Below the pieces are notes generated by a model, which was given only the letters and a program-made list of their open reading frames with translations, had not been told where the DNA came from and searched no databases. The position numbers and the translations under genes were made by a program. From CAYLYU01 sp964501925 (GTDB lineage: Bacteria; Pseudomonadota; Zetaproteobacteria; Mariprofundales; Mariprofundaceae), in assembly GCA_964501925.1 (NCBI GenBank), contig CAZCTM010000035.1, positions 1 to 17,605 on the forward strand: a stretch of 17,605 nucleotides of DNA, read 5' to 3'. This document shows positions 8,878 through 15,257 of this stretch, in pieces. How positions within the stretch are numbered: the stretch's first letter is position 1; the number at the start of each line of letters is the position of its first letter.

Positions 8878-9491
8878 CCTCTGCCTCCATGACCCGATAA
8901 CCCACTGAACAGCAACTCAAACAGAATCTGACCACTGGTTTCCTGATCGCGGAAGGCCTCACCCGGAAAATGCCGGATCACGGACCAGACCTGAAACAGG
9001 AAGACATTCATGCCGGCAATGGCCACCGCCATGTGATCGGCATCCACATCTTCCCGAACATCCCCTGCTTCCTGTCCCCGATGAAGGATTTGCTTGAGCT
9101 TGCTGAAATGCTCACCAAACACCCGCCGGGCCAGATCCCTCCCCCGGCTGCTGCCATGATCAAGAAGCTCACGCAAAATCAGCCTGGATATTCCAGGCTT
9201 CAGATTGAGATGCCTGAGATGCTTGGCCGAGAAGTGGGCCAGCTGCTCCTTGATCGAGCCATCGACGTTCTGCAGTTCCGAAAGCAGAACACTCATGTAC
9301 TCAAAGGCATACCTGAGGACTGCCAGATACAGCTCATCCTTCGAGGAAAAGTGATGATAGATATTGGCCTTGGATACGCCGGCCACGTTGGCGATATCCT
9401 GTATGGAAACACCATCGTAACCATGAACCGCGAACAGAGATTCAGCTGCAGCCAGAATGTGCCTGGCCCCGGCAGTGAGTTGATCTGACAT
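8874..9491 (-). CDS. TetR/AcrR-family repressor of the efflux operon
   Basis: A 205-residue protein. The N-terminal helix-turn-helix is a textbook TetR domain: AAAESLFAVHGYDGVSIQDI (about 14-33), then VAGVSKANIYHHFSSKDELY with the recognition helix around residues 40-48. The C-terminal 150 residues form a ligand-binding domain of unknown specificity. A strong GGAGGAGG lies just before the ATG. It is the first gene of the efflux block and overlaps the adaptor gene by 4 bases, so repressor and pump come from the same transcript. A matching palindrome sits over the promoter start site (9518-9531), which points to autorepression released by a pump substrate. Confidence 0.93.
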   Translation of the reverse strand: MSDQLTAGARHILAAAESLFAVHGYDGVSIQDIANVAGVSKANIYHHFSSKDELYLAVLRYAFEYMSVLLSELQNVDGSIKEQLAHFSAKHLRHLNLKPGISRLILRELLDHGSSRGRDLARRVFGEHFSKLKQILHRGQEAGDVREDVDADHMAVAIAGMNVFLFQVWSVIRHFPGEAFRDQETSGQILFELLFSGLSGHGGRG

Positions 9492-9517
9492 GGAACGCCT
9501 CCTCCGTAGATGGACTT

Positions 9518-9531
9518 ACCGAACGGTCGGT
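9518..9531. promoter_or_regulatory. TetR-type operator
   Basis: Perfect inverted repeat ACCGA-ACGG-TCGGT, 27 bases before the tetR ATG. It lies directly downstream of the -10 box at 9534-9539, where a bound dimer would block initiation. Arm sequence and spacing are typical of operators of TetR/AcrR efflux repressors. Repression by the adjacent TetR is inferred from position. Confidence 0.75.
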
Positions 9532-9533
9532 CT

Positions 9534-9562
9534 AATTTAACGCCGCAAAATGAATGCCGCAA
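9534..9562 (-). promoter_or_regulatory. Sigma70-type promoter of the tetR-efflux operon
   Basis: On the minus strand a -35 box TTGCGG (9557-9562) and a -10 box TAAATT (9534-9539) are separated by exactly 17 bases. The operator palindrome follows at once. Transcription would begin near 9525-9528, giving a short leader with the GGAGGAGG ribosome site. Confidence 0.6.
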
Positions 9563-9602
9563 CCCATAACGCCGGCAACCCGGCAACGATGCAAAGGAAC
9601 AG

Positions 9603-9618
9603 GGCGGCCAGAACCGCC
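9603..9618 (-). terminator. Possible weak terminator after the TPR gene
   Basis: GGCGG and CCGCC form a 5-bp stem with a 6-base loop, 8 bases after the TPR stop codon. On the minus strand it is followed only by CTGTTCCTTTG, so termination would be inefficient and read-through into the tetR operon is possible. Confidence 0.3.
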
Positions 9619-9625
9619 GCAGGGA

Positions 9626-10285
9626 CTATTTGATGTGGGCCTTCTTTTTGGCCAGGGCCAGCTTTTCAGCCGCCTCGGCCTTGCGTCCCCTGGAATAAAC
9701 GGGTCGGTCCACAACATCCGGCAAACCGAGAACCTTCTCGAAATAGGGAATCGCTTTTTTGTATTTCTTTTTCTCCAGCCAGAAATCGCCCGTGAAAAAG
9801 TTCGCATCCATATCTTCAGGCGCAATCTCCAGCGCCTTCTTCAGATACGCTTCCGCCTTGTCGTCATCGCCAAAACCAATTGGCCAGCCCGGCGTCATAT
9901 AATAAAAGCTTCCCAGGGATGTGTAGATTGAACCGTTCAATGCCCTGGGATCGATCTTTTCCGCCGCCAGCAAAAGGTCCCTGGCCTCCTTCATCAGGCT
10001 TAATGCACCCAGTCCCCCTTTGGCGCCGGCGTAGGTGGACTTGATGATCGCCTCCCAGATCAGCGGCTCCGCCTTGCCGGGGAACTGCTGGGACGTCTGG
10101 TGGGCCTTTTCAGCCAGCTTCCTGAAAAGATCCTCCTGTTTATCCTCAGGGGTCTCGTACTTGATATGCGCCCATTCGTGCTGAAGGGATTTAATGGCAT
10201 CATCAAGGTCACCCGCATACGAGGTCATGGCTGGAAACAGCAACACAACGGCGCATGACACGATAAGTCGCAAAAATAACGGCAT
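9626..10285 (-). CDS. Exported TPR-repeat protein
   Basis: A 219-residue protein with an N-terminal signal peptide ending near SYA-GD (about residue 24), so it is likely periplasmic. TPR-like helix pairs are recognisable in the second half: DKAEAYLKKALEIAPEDMDA (about 143-162) and YKKAIPYFEKVLGLP (about 174-188). The tail is Lys/Ala-rich. An upstream AGGAGAA serves the ATG. It starts only 32 bases after the SDR stop on the same strand, so it probably belongs to the pathway operon. It may scaffold or chaperone something at the membrane; the partner is unknown. Confidence 0.82.
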   Translation of the reverse strand: MPLFLRLIVSCAVVLLFPAMTSYAGDLDDAIKSLQHEWAHIKYETPEDKQEDLFRKLAEKAHQTSQQFPGKAEPLIWEAIIKSTYAGAKGGLGALSLMKEARDLLLAAEKIDPRALNGSIYTSLGSFYYMTPGWPIGFGDDDKAEAYLKKALEIAPEDMDANFFTGDFWLEKKKYKKAIPYFEKVLGLPDVVDRPVYSRGRKAEAAEKLALAKKKAHIK

Positions 10286-10317
10286 GTTGATTCTCCTGTT
10301 CAGTGCGATGAAATAAG

Positions 10318-11109
10318 TTAGCCCTTGCCCTTGGCAAATTTACGGGCAATACGGTTTTGTGAGGCCAGGGCCATGTCCACAAGGCGGGGAAACAGCGCGT
10401 TCACACGCACAAAAAGGGACTCCGGAAACCCCAGATAGACATCCTTCCGCTCATTGCTGATCGCTGCAATGATCCTGCGGACGACGTCTTCCGGTTCATC
10501 CATGTTCATCTTCGTCGCCTTCCCCATGCGCATGACGGCATCGGTATTCATCGGTGTCTTGACAGCGCGGGGGGCGATATAGGTCACCTTGACTCCAGTA
10601 TCGGCCAGCTCACGGCGAAGCGACTCGGAAAACCCCCGCAAGCCAAATTTGCTTGCCGAATATGCTGTAAAATAGGCAAAACCAATCGAGCCAAAAACCG
10701 AACCCACATTGACAATCCAGCCGCTCTTCTGCTTCAGCATATCCGGAAGAAAGGCGTGTGTCAGATGCATGGGTGCCAACAGATTGACATGAATCATCAG
10801 TTCCATTCGTTCCGGTTTTTCCTCCTCAAAGGTGGTAAAACTGTTGATGCCGGCCAGATTGATCAGCAGATCAATCCCGCCCAACTTCGACCGGCACTGA
10901 CTGGCAATATCCTGACATCCCCTGACCGACGACAGATCGCCCGTCACAGCGTATGTCCCCGCAAGCTCCCGGCACAGGGAGTCCAGGGCATCCTCATTGG
11001 CATCAACCATGGCCAGCCTGGCACCGCGTGAAACCAGCTCCCGCGCCAGAATGCTTCCCATGCCGCCAGCCGCGCCGGTCAGAACGATACGTTTGTCATG
11101 AATTTCCAT
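10318..11109 (-). CDS. Short-chain dehydrogenase/reductase (SDR)
   Basis: A classical SDR of about 263 residues. From the chosen start the cofactor motif TGAAGGMG lies at about 11-18, INLAGI replaces the usual NNAG around 83-88, and the catalytic Ser of NVGSVFG is followed by YSASK (Tyr and Lys of YxxxK). It should reduce or oxidise a carbonyl/alcohol with NAD(P)H. The reading frame extends to an upstream ATG at 11127, but the ATG at 11109 has GGGGAAAA at the right distance and gives the normal SDR N-terminus (MEIHDKRIVLTG). It lies about 90 bases after the HDO gene and 32 before the TPR gene. The C-terminal 50 residues are basic and hydrophobic, as in membrane-associated SDRs acting on lipids. 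Confidence 0.9.
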   Translation of the reverse strand: MEIHDKRIVLTGAAGGMGSILARELVSRGARLAMVDANEDALDSLCRELAGTYAVTGDLSSVRGCQDIASQCRSKLGGIDLLINLAGINSFTTFEEEKPERMELMIHVNLLAPMHLTHAFLPDMLKQKSGWIVNVGSVFGSIGFAYFTAYSASKFGLRGFSESLRRELADTGVKVTYIAPRAVKTPMNTDAVMRMGKATKMNMDEPEDVVRRIIAAISNERKDVYLGFPESLFVRVNALFPRLVDMALASQNRIARKFAKGKG

Positions 11110-11197
11110 CAGTTTTCCCCGGTACATTGGTCGGATAATCCTGAAAGGATGGTCTTGCAGTTTTTTTCGTCTCCATGATGTGCATGAAAGACGAGGA

Positions 11198-11854
11198 TCA
11201 AAGCCTTTTTAACGGCAGGCAGCGAAAGATATCGCCGTAGAGTTTGTAAAACATTCTGGCGGCATGAATGACAGCCTTCTTGTCCTCTTCATCATCCAGC
11301 CGATTCATGAGCCTTTCGTAGAAGTCGACATGACTGACATCGAGAGAACCATGGGAGGCCAGATAGGTAAATGCCTTCCTCGAAAGCTTCAGGCTGTTGC
11401 GGATATTGTCGGCCGCCTGCGTGGCCAGAGCCACACTAGTGCCTTCCAGAACCAGTACCATCCCGAAGAACCCCACCGGATTGCCTCTCTGGATGGTATC
11501 ATAGGCATAGGCCACCATCAGTTCCGTCGTCGGATGTGGCGTCCCGTGCCGTACCGCCTCCGCATCACCACCGCAGACAGCGATATCGTTCAGAATCCAC
11601 TCCTGGTGACCCATTTCCTCTTCAATGTACTCTCCAACCGCCTGGCGCAGCCACTCAAGCCGTTCGGGCAAACGGCCACCACAGGACATCAACAGCGGTG
11701 TGGTATGTTTGACGTGATGATAGGCCTGGGTGAGGAAGGCAATATAGCTTTCCAAGGAAAGTTTTCCCGCCGCTCCCAGCTGAATAAAAGGAATCGAGAG
11801 CAGTTCGTTTCGGTCGTTCTCGGTGGCAGCAATCAGCTCATCGTAAAAAGCCAT
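11198..11854 (-). CDS. Heme-oxygenase-fold diiron oxidase (HDO, TenA/UndA-like)
   Basis: A 218-residue all-helical protein of the iron-containing redox enzyme / TenA-like group. The metal-binding pattern of heme-oxygenase-like diiron oxidases is visible: Glu80-x2-His83 in EEEMGHQEW, Glu137 in VLEGTS and His168-x3-Asp172-x2-His175 in SHGSLDVSH. Known HDOs such as UndA, CADD and SznF use O2 for oxidative C-C cleavage or N-oxidation. The helix-1 ligand, usually Glu, is unclear here: the helix has YHHVKH (45-50), so a His may replace it. The ATG directly follows the ligase stop codon, and GAGGGGAT inside the ligase end is its ribosome site. Co-expression with an acyl ligase suggests an acyl or acylated substrate. 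Thiaminase function is unlikely, because the thiaminase Cys site is not evident and no thiamin genes are near. Confidence 0.82.
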   Translation of the reverse strand: MAFYDELIAATENDRNELLSIPFIQLGAAGKLSLESYIAFLTQAYHHVKHTTPLLMSCGGRLPERLEWLRQAVGEYIEEEMGHQEWILNDIAVCGGDAEAVRHGTPHPTTELMVAYAYDTIQRGNPVGFFGMVLVLEGTSVALATQAADNIRNSLKLSRKAFTYLASHGSLDVSHVDFYERLMNRLDDEEDKKAVIHAARMFYKLYGDIFRCLPLKRL

Positions 11855-13366
11855 TCAGATCCCCTCATACAATTGATTTATCTTCTCCGCATAGGCATCG
11901 AAGATCGCCTGTCTCCTCGGCCGTCCCGTACCGGTCCACAAACCGTTGGCAACACTAAATGGCTCCTCCGCGATCAGCCAGTCCGAAATGGCGGCATAAT
12001 CCGGCAACCGTTTGTTGGCAGCAGTCACGGCCTTCTGAATACCATCCCGGTCCGCATCCTTCCCGGGAACAATGACGGCAACATTAAACGGTCTGGCTTC
12101 GCCGAATACGCAGCACTGGGCAATGGCGGGTTCAGCGAGCAATTCCCGCTCCACCCACTCCGGGGAAACATTGCGGCCAAAGGACGTGATAAAAATATGC
12201 TTCTTCCTGCCGGTCAGGTAAAGAAAGCCCTCATCATCAAGGTAACCCAGATCGCCCGTAGGCCAGACATCCTTCTCCACGGCTTCAGCCTCTCCCAGAT
12301 AACCCGAGAATAGCCTTCCCCGAACAACAATCTCCCCATCATCGGCAAAGGATAACTCAACATGGGGTAACGGTTTTCCCACACTGCCCGGCCTTCGCGC
12401 ATCGGGCCGGTTGACCGAGATCACGCTGGCGGCCTCCGACAACCCGTAACCCTCATAAACGGGCAATCCTAGGGCCTCGGCTCGCTTTAAAAGGTTCACG
12501 GATACAGGAGCCCCGCCTACCGCGATATAGCGCAGGTGATCAGGTGCCGGAAAATTGCTCGTCTCCATTGCGGTAACGAGCGCCTGAAGCATCTGGGGAA
12601 TCATGATGCAACTGCTCGCACGGGACCGTATCAGGGCATTCACCATCCGTACTGTGTCGATACCTGCGGCTCCGACCATGCCCGTTGAAGACAATCCCGG
12701 CAATATGCAGGTCGCGCCTGCAAGAAGCGGAACGTAAATACCCCCGATGTTCTCCAGCAATGTCGCCAGCGGCAACAGGCAAAGATGACGATCATGAGAT
12801 TCGGCCTGGGTGGCTGCAAGCAGAGATGTGGCTACCGCCTCCATGGATTCCTGACTCAGGCAAACACCTTTCGGCTCTCCGGTAGTACCGGAAGTGAACG
12901 TCACCTTGAAAACCTCGGGAGGGATAGGTCTGTCTCCTGGACCGGAGAGCCGGACAAGCAACTGCCTTGCGCCGGCAATCGTCATGTTTTCAACGCCCTC
13001 CAGCCTTACACCCAGTTGACCCAGAAGGGAACATATCGAATCCGGCTGCGAATCGGTGATGACCACATCGATACCGGCATGATGAAGAAGATGCCTTATC
13101 TGCATGGGAGAGAAAAAGAATGGAATGGGTATGACGGGAATCCTGGCAGCGATGGCTGCAAGCTCGGTGACCGCCCAGGATGGGGTATTGTCCATCATCA
13201 GCCCCAGAACATTCACATGCTGGCGCCTGAGTTGCTCCGCAACCGCCTTGATTTCCTGCTCCAGCCTGGCGTAGGTCAAGGAGTACGAACGCTCTTCCCC
13301 CTCAAGGGCAACCGCATCCGGGGTTGTAACGGCATAACGGCCTATGGCCGCAAGCACCCTGCTCAT
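11855..13366 (-). CDS. AMP-forming acyl-CoA synthetase/ligase-like enzyme
   Basis: A 503-residue ANL-superfamily enzyme. The phosphate-binding core A3 is TSGTTGEPKGV (158-168), A5 is YGLSEA (307-312), A7 is TGDLG (370-374) and A8 starts at LTGRKKHIFITSFGRNVSPEWVE (about 384-406). It should adenylate a carboxylate, probably a fatty or aromatic acid, and pass the acyl group to CoA or another acceptor. The A10 region reads NGLWTGTGRPRR, so Arg482 stands where the catalytic Lys normally sits. Its ATG overlaps the stop of the thermostable-hemolysin-family gene by 4 bases, and the HDO gene follows with no gap. The three are therefore almost certainly one translational unit. Confidence 0.9.
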   Translation of the reverse strand: MSRVLAAIGRYAVTTPDAVALEGEERSYSLTYARLEQEIKAVAEQLRRQHVNVLGLMMDNTPSWAVTELAAIAARIPVIPIPFFFSPMQIRHLLHHAGIDVVITDSQPDSICSLLGQLGVRLEGVENMTIAGARQLLVRLSGPGDRPIPPEVFKVTFTSGTTGEPKGVCLSQESMEAVATSLLAATQAESHDRHLCLLPLATLLENIGGIYVPLLAGATCILPGLSSTGMVGAAGIDTVRMVNALIRSRASSCIMIPQMLQALVTAMETSNFPAPDHLRYIAVGGAPVSVNLLKRAEALGLPVYEGYGLSEAASVISVNRPDARRPGSVGKPLPHVELSFADDGEIVVRGRLFSGYLGEAEAVEKDVWPTGDLGYLDDEGFLYLTGRKKHIFITSFGRNVSPEWVERELLAEPAIAQCCVFGEARPFNVAVIVPGKDADRDGIQKAVTAANKRLPDYAAISDWLIAEEPFSVANGLWTGTGRPRRQAIFDAYAEKINQLYEGI

Positions 13367-13998
13367 GCCACTTTCCTTTTCTCACACTGCCTTTTGCCCA
13401 CATCCAGTGCCAGATTCCACAACGGCTGCAATACCTTGCGTGTAAACTCCAGGGCGAAATACCCTTCATGAATGTCTCCGGCCATGATGCGGGGACCTGC
13501 CAGGTAGTATCTGCCCCATTCATGCTGTTCATCCCTGGTCAGTCGATTGATATCCGCAACGCCGATCTGCAAAGGTTCGAGACCCAGCCGAAAAAAGGCG
13601 TTACGCAATTTCTTAACCCCGGTAAATACCACCCAGCGAAACCCCGCGCCGTAAAGATAGGCCGTAAGCGCCGTGATGGCGGCCCGCGCGCCACCCGGCT
13701 GGGCATCGGCCAGATTGCCTACCTCAACAATCTTGTCCCGTGAAATCCGCTGTCCTATGGAAGCACTGAGCACATCCTCGATCGGCTCGTCAAAATAATG
13801 TTCCAGAAACAGCCTGTGCCTGGCCGCATCCCGGTAGCCAACTATGGCCACAGGCTTGCCATCCCTGGTCTGGAGACGAACCAGGTGTGGCATGTAGTTG
13901 CGGACATCCGCGTTATATTCCATATCAAACCGATCATGGATGAACAGTTCAGCCTGGTAGCGATCAGGATGATTGTATTCCAGCACATCAATAATCAT
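13363..13998 (-). CDS. 'Thermostable hemolysin' family protein, GNAT/acyl-HSL-synthase-like
   Basis: A 211-residue protein that I assign to the thermostable hemolysin family named after the Vibrio delta-VPH protein. The body looks like an acyltransferase fold of the GNAT/LuxI type: a beta strand with VRLQTRDGKPVAIVGYRDA (40-58), then KIVEVGNLA (89-97), a helix, and FRWVVFTGVKKLRNAFFRLGL (120-140). There is no signal peptide or obvious pore-forming segment, so direct lysis by this protein is doubtful. AAGGATAAT precedes the ATG. It is the first gene of the pathway block and overlaps the ligase gene by 4 bases. An acyltransferase using the product of the ligase is a reasonable inference. Confidence 0.8.
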   Translation of the reverse strand: MIIDVLEYNHPDRYQAELFIHDRFDMEYNADVRNYMPHLVRLQTRDGKPVAIVGYRDAARHRLFLEHYFDEPIEDVLSASIGQRISRDKIVEVGNLADAQPGGARAAITALTAYLYGAGFRWVVFTGVKKLRNAFFRLGLEPLQIGVADINRLTRDEQHEWGRYYLAGPRIMAGDIHEGYFALEFTRKVLQPLWNLALDVGKRQCEKRKVA

Positions 13999-14224
13999 TA
14001 ATTATCCTTTAAAGGTACAAACGCGCGTTGCCAGAGGCGGCTTGGCGCGGAACAGTAGTTTGTTTCAGATGAAGTTTCCATGAAAGACATAAATCGAGCG
14101 GATTCTCTTGAAATCAGCATGCCGGAAAGTGATTTGGCTCATCGATTTCCATCATCGTGCCGCGGGCGAGAAGGGGCCAGGGAACTGGATATTGATGATC
14201 GTGTCGTGATAGGCAGGGGGTAAT

Positions 14225-14240
14225 ACTTGACAAATCAAGT
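14225..14240. promoter_or_regulatory. Perfect inverted repeat over the -35 box (candidate operator)
   Basis: ACTTGA-CAAA-TCAAGT has two perfect 6-base arms and covers the TTGACA -35 box of the small-peptide promoter. This position fits a repressor site. The regulator is unknown. Confidence 0.5.
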
Positions 14241-14255
14241 CAGGTATGATATTAG
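14227..14255 (+). promoter_or_regulatory. Promoter of the 32-residue peptide gene
   Basis: A consensus -35 TTGACA (14227-14232), a 17-base spacer and a -10 TATTAG (14250-14255; 4 of 6 match). It is followed by a 28-base leader with a strong ribosome site before the small gene. Confidence 0.6.
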
Positions 14256-14266
14256 TTATCATTATT
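14248..14266. promoter_or_regulatory. Fur-box-like sequence over the -10 box
   Basis: GATATTAGTTATCATTATT matches the classical 19-base Fur consensus at 14 positions by my alignment, and it covers the -10 region. Iron control would suit a neighbouring iron-dependent oxidase. AT-rich promoters give chance matches, so this stays tentative. Confidence 0.4.
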
Positions 14267-14283
14267 ACCAATGGAGGTGAAGC

Positions 14284-14382
14284 ATGACCAGAAAAATGAA
14301 ACAGAACATTGAGGCAAACCTCGACGTCCTCGTGGTTGCCATCGTAACACTTGCCTTCTTTATGGGCTTGCTTATTGCCTGA
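14284..14382 (+). CDS. 32-residue single-helix membrane peptide
   Basis: A short gene with unusually complete signals: promoter, GGAGGTGA ribosome site 4 bases before the ATG, 32 codons, TGA, then a strong terminator 17 bases later. The peptide begins MTRKMKQNIEANLD, basic then mixed-charge, and the rest (about residues 14-32) is one hydrophobic helix without charges, VLVVAIVTLAFFMGLLIA. This fits a small inner-membrane protein with its N-terminus in the cytoplasm. It is divergent from the pathway genes, 285 bases away. Such peptides often bind or regulate a larger membrane complex such as a pump, but no partner is shown. I do not recognise a named family. The sequence between 13999 and 14224 holds no convincing gene. 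Confidence 0.72.
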   Translation: MTRKMKQNIEANLDVLVVAIVTLAFFMGLLIA

Positions 14383-14399
14383 ATCTTACCACACCCAGA

Positions 14400-14424
14400 C
14401 CCCGGTTATTACCGGGGTTTTTTT
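14400..14424 (+). terminator. Strong intrinsic terminator of the small-peptide gene
   Basis: CCCCGG-TTATTA-CCGGGG forms a perfect 6-bp GC stem (14400-14417) followed by seven T residues. It ends the small transcript and separates it from the RAYT element. Confidence 0.92.
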
Positions 14425-14439
14425 CAAAAGCATATAAAT

Positions 14440-14460
14440 GGGGACAGTATACTTATTTCT
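14440..14460 (+). repeat. Left terminal repeat of the RAYT element
   Basis: GGGGACAGTATACTTATTT plus CT; the core palindrome AGTATACT is at 14446-14453. Confidence 0.8.
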
Positions 14461-14494
14461 TGTTCGTGGAGAGGTGAGTTGCTAACGTGCCGTG

Positions 14495-15160
14495 ATGGCG
14501 CGCATGGCAAGAGTGGTTGTCCCCGGAATCCCGCATCATGTAACGCAACGCGGCGTTCGCAGGAATGATGTGTTCTTCAGCGCCGATGATTATCGGCTTT
14601 ACATCCGGCTCCTCTCCCGTTTTTGCAGCAAGCACGATACGGAGGTATGGGCCTATTGCCTCATGTCGAACCATGTTCACCTGGTCATGGTTCCGTCATC
14701 TGAAGACGGTTTGAGGGCCTCGCTTGGAGAGACGCATCGCCGCTATACACGATACATCAATGAACGCGAGAACTGCCGCGGTCATTTGTGGCAGGAGCGC
14801 TTCCACTCTTTCCCGATGGATGAAAATTACCTGTTGGCCGCTGTTCGTTATGTGGAGACGAACCCCGTACGTGCAGGCATGGTTGTGCGCGCTGAAGACT
14901 ATGACTGGAGCAGCGCCAGAGCCCATCTTGCCGGTCGGGACAATGGCCTCGTAAGGGTGAAGCCGATGCTGGATCGGGTGAGCAACTGGCGAGAATACCT
15001 GGAGAGCGGGGTGGATGATACAGCCGTCAAATTACTGGAGAAGCATTCAAACACCGGCCGCCCCCTGGGTGATGAGGCTTTTCTTGATACGCTGGAGCAG
15101 AAGCTTGGCAGGGTATTGCGGCCATTGAAGCCGGGGAGAAAGCGGAAGGCAGAGAAATGA
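14495..15160 (+). CDS. REP-associated tyrosine transposase (RAYT, Y1/HUH)
   Basis: A 221-residue single-strand transposase of the IS200-like Y1 superfamily. The N-terminus MARMARVVVPGIPHHVTQRG is the family hallmark. The HUH metal motif is His60-Val-His62 in MSNHVHLVM, and the catalytic Tyr119 lies in AVRYVETNPVRAG. The C-terminus is basic (PGRKRKAEK), probably for DNA contact. The frame opens at GTG 14492, but ATG 14495 or 14504 fit the family better; no good ribosome site decides between them. RAYTs usually act on short palindromic repeats near their gene. Here these are presumably the AGTATACT ends repeated across 14440-16919. All catalytic residues are present, so the enzyme may be active. 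Confidence 0.93.
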   Translation: MARMARVVVPGIPHHVTQRGVRRNDVFFSADDYRLYIRLLSRFCSKHDTEVWAYCLMSNHVHLVMVPSSEDGLRASLGETHRRYTRYINERENCRGHLWQERFHSFPMDENYLLAAVRYVETNPVRAGMVVRAEDYDWSSARAHLAGRDNGLVRVKPMLDRVSNWREYLESGVDDTAVKLLEKHSNTGRPLGDEAFLDTLEQKLGRVLRPLKPGRKRKAEK

Positions 15161-15173
15161 GTATACTGTCACC
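15153..15173 (-). repeat. Right terminal repeat of the RAYT element
   Basis: AGAAATGAGTATACTGTCAC lies in inverted orientation to the left end; the core AGTATACT is at 15160-15167. It overlaps the transposase stop. Confidence 0.8.
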
Positions 15174-15257
15174 GTTTTTCCTAATGCAATTACACCGTGT
15201 CACCTAATTTCGTCTTGTCGAGCTGAAAAAGACGTCAGGGGAATTGAGTAAAGTTAA

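Larger units (their letters stand above)
14440..15173 (+). mobile_element. Complete RAYT element with terminal inverted repeats
   Basis: A 734-bp unit holding one Y1/HUH transposase gene. The left end GGGGACAGTATACTTATTT (from 14440) and the right end, read on the other strand as GGTGACAGTATACTCATTT (up to 15173), are imperfect inverted repeats about 21 bases long around the palindrome AGTATACT. The transposase stop codon lies inside the right repeat. No target-site duplication is visible, as expected for Y1 transposases. It lies just past the peptide-gene terminator and causes no visible damage there. Confidence 0.8.

Noticed and set aside
11128..11197. Stem-like sequence with a T-run between the SDR and HDO genes
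   Set aside because: The T-run lies on the wrong side for a terminator on either strand, so I treat the gap as ordinary spacer inside an operon.
11264..12313. 349-residue plus-strand frame opposite the HDO and ligase genes
   Set aside because: It spans two convincing genes on the other strand, lacks domain motifs, and is a by-product of GC-rich codon use.
14080..14223. 47-codon plus-strand frame before the small-peptide promoter
   Set aside because: It has a poor ribosome site and no recognisable composition, and it ends right at the promoter; probably chance.
14225..14266. CRISPR or phage attachment site at the repeat-rich promoter
   Set aside because: Only one inverted repeat and no direct-repeat array; it is better explained as promoter and operator.
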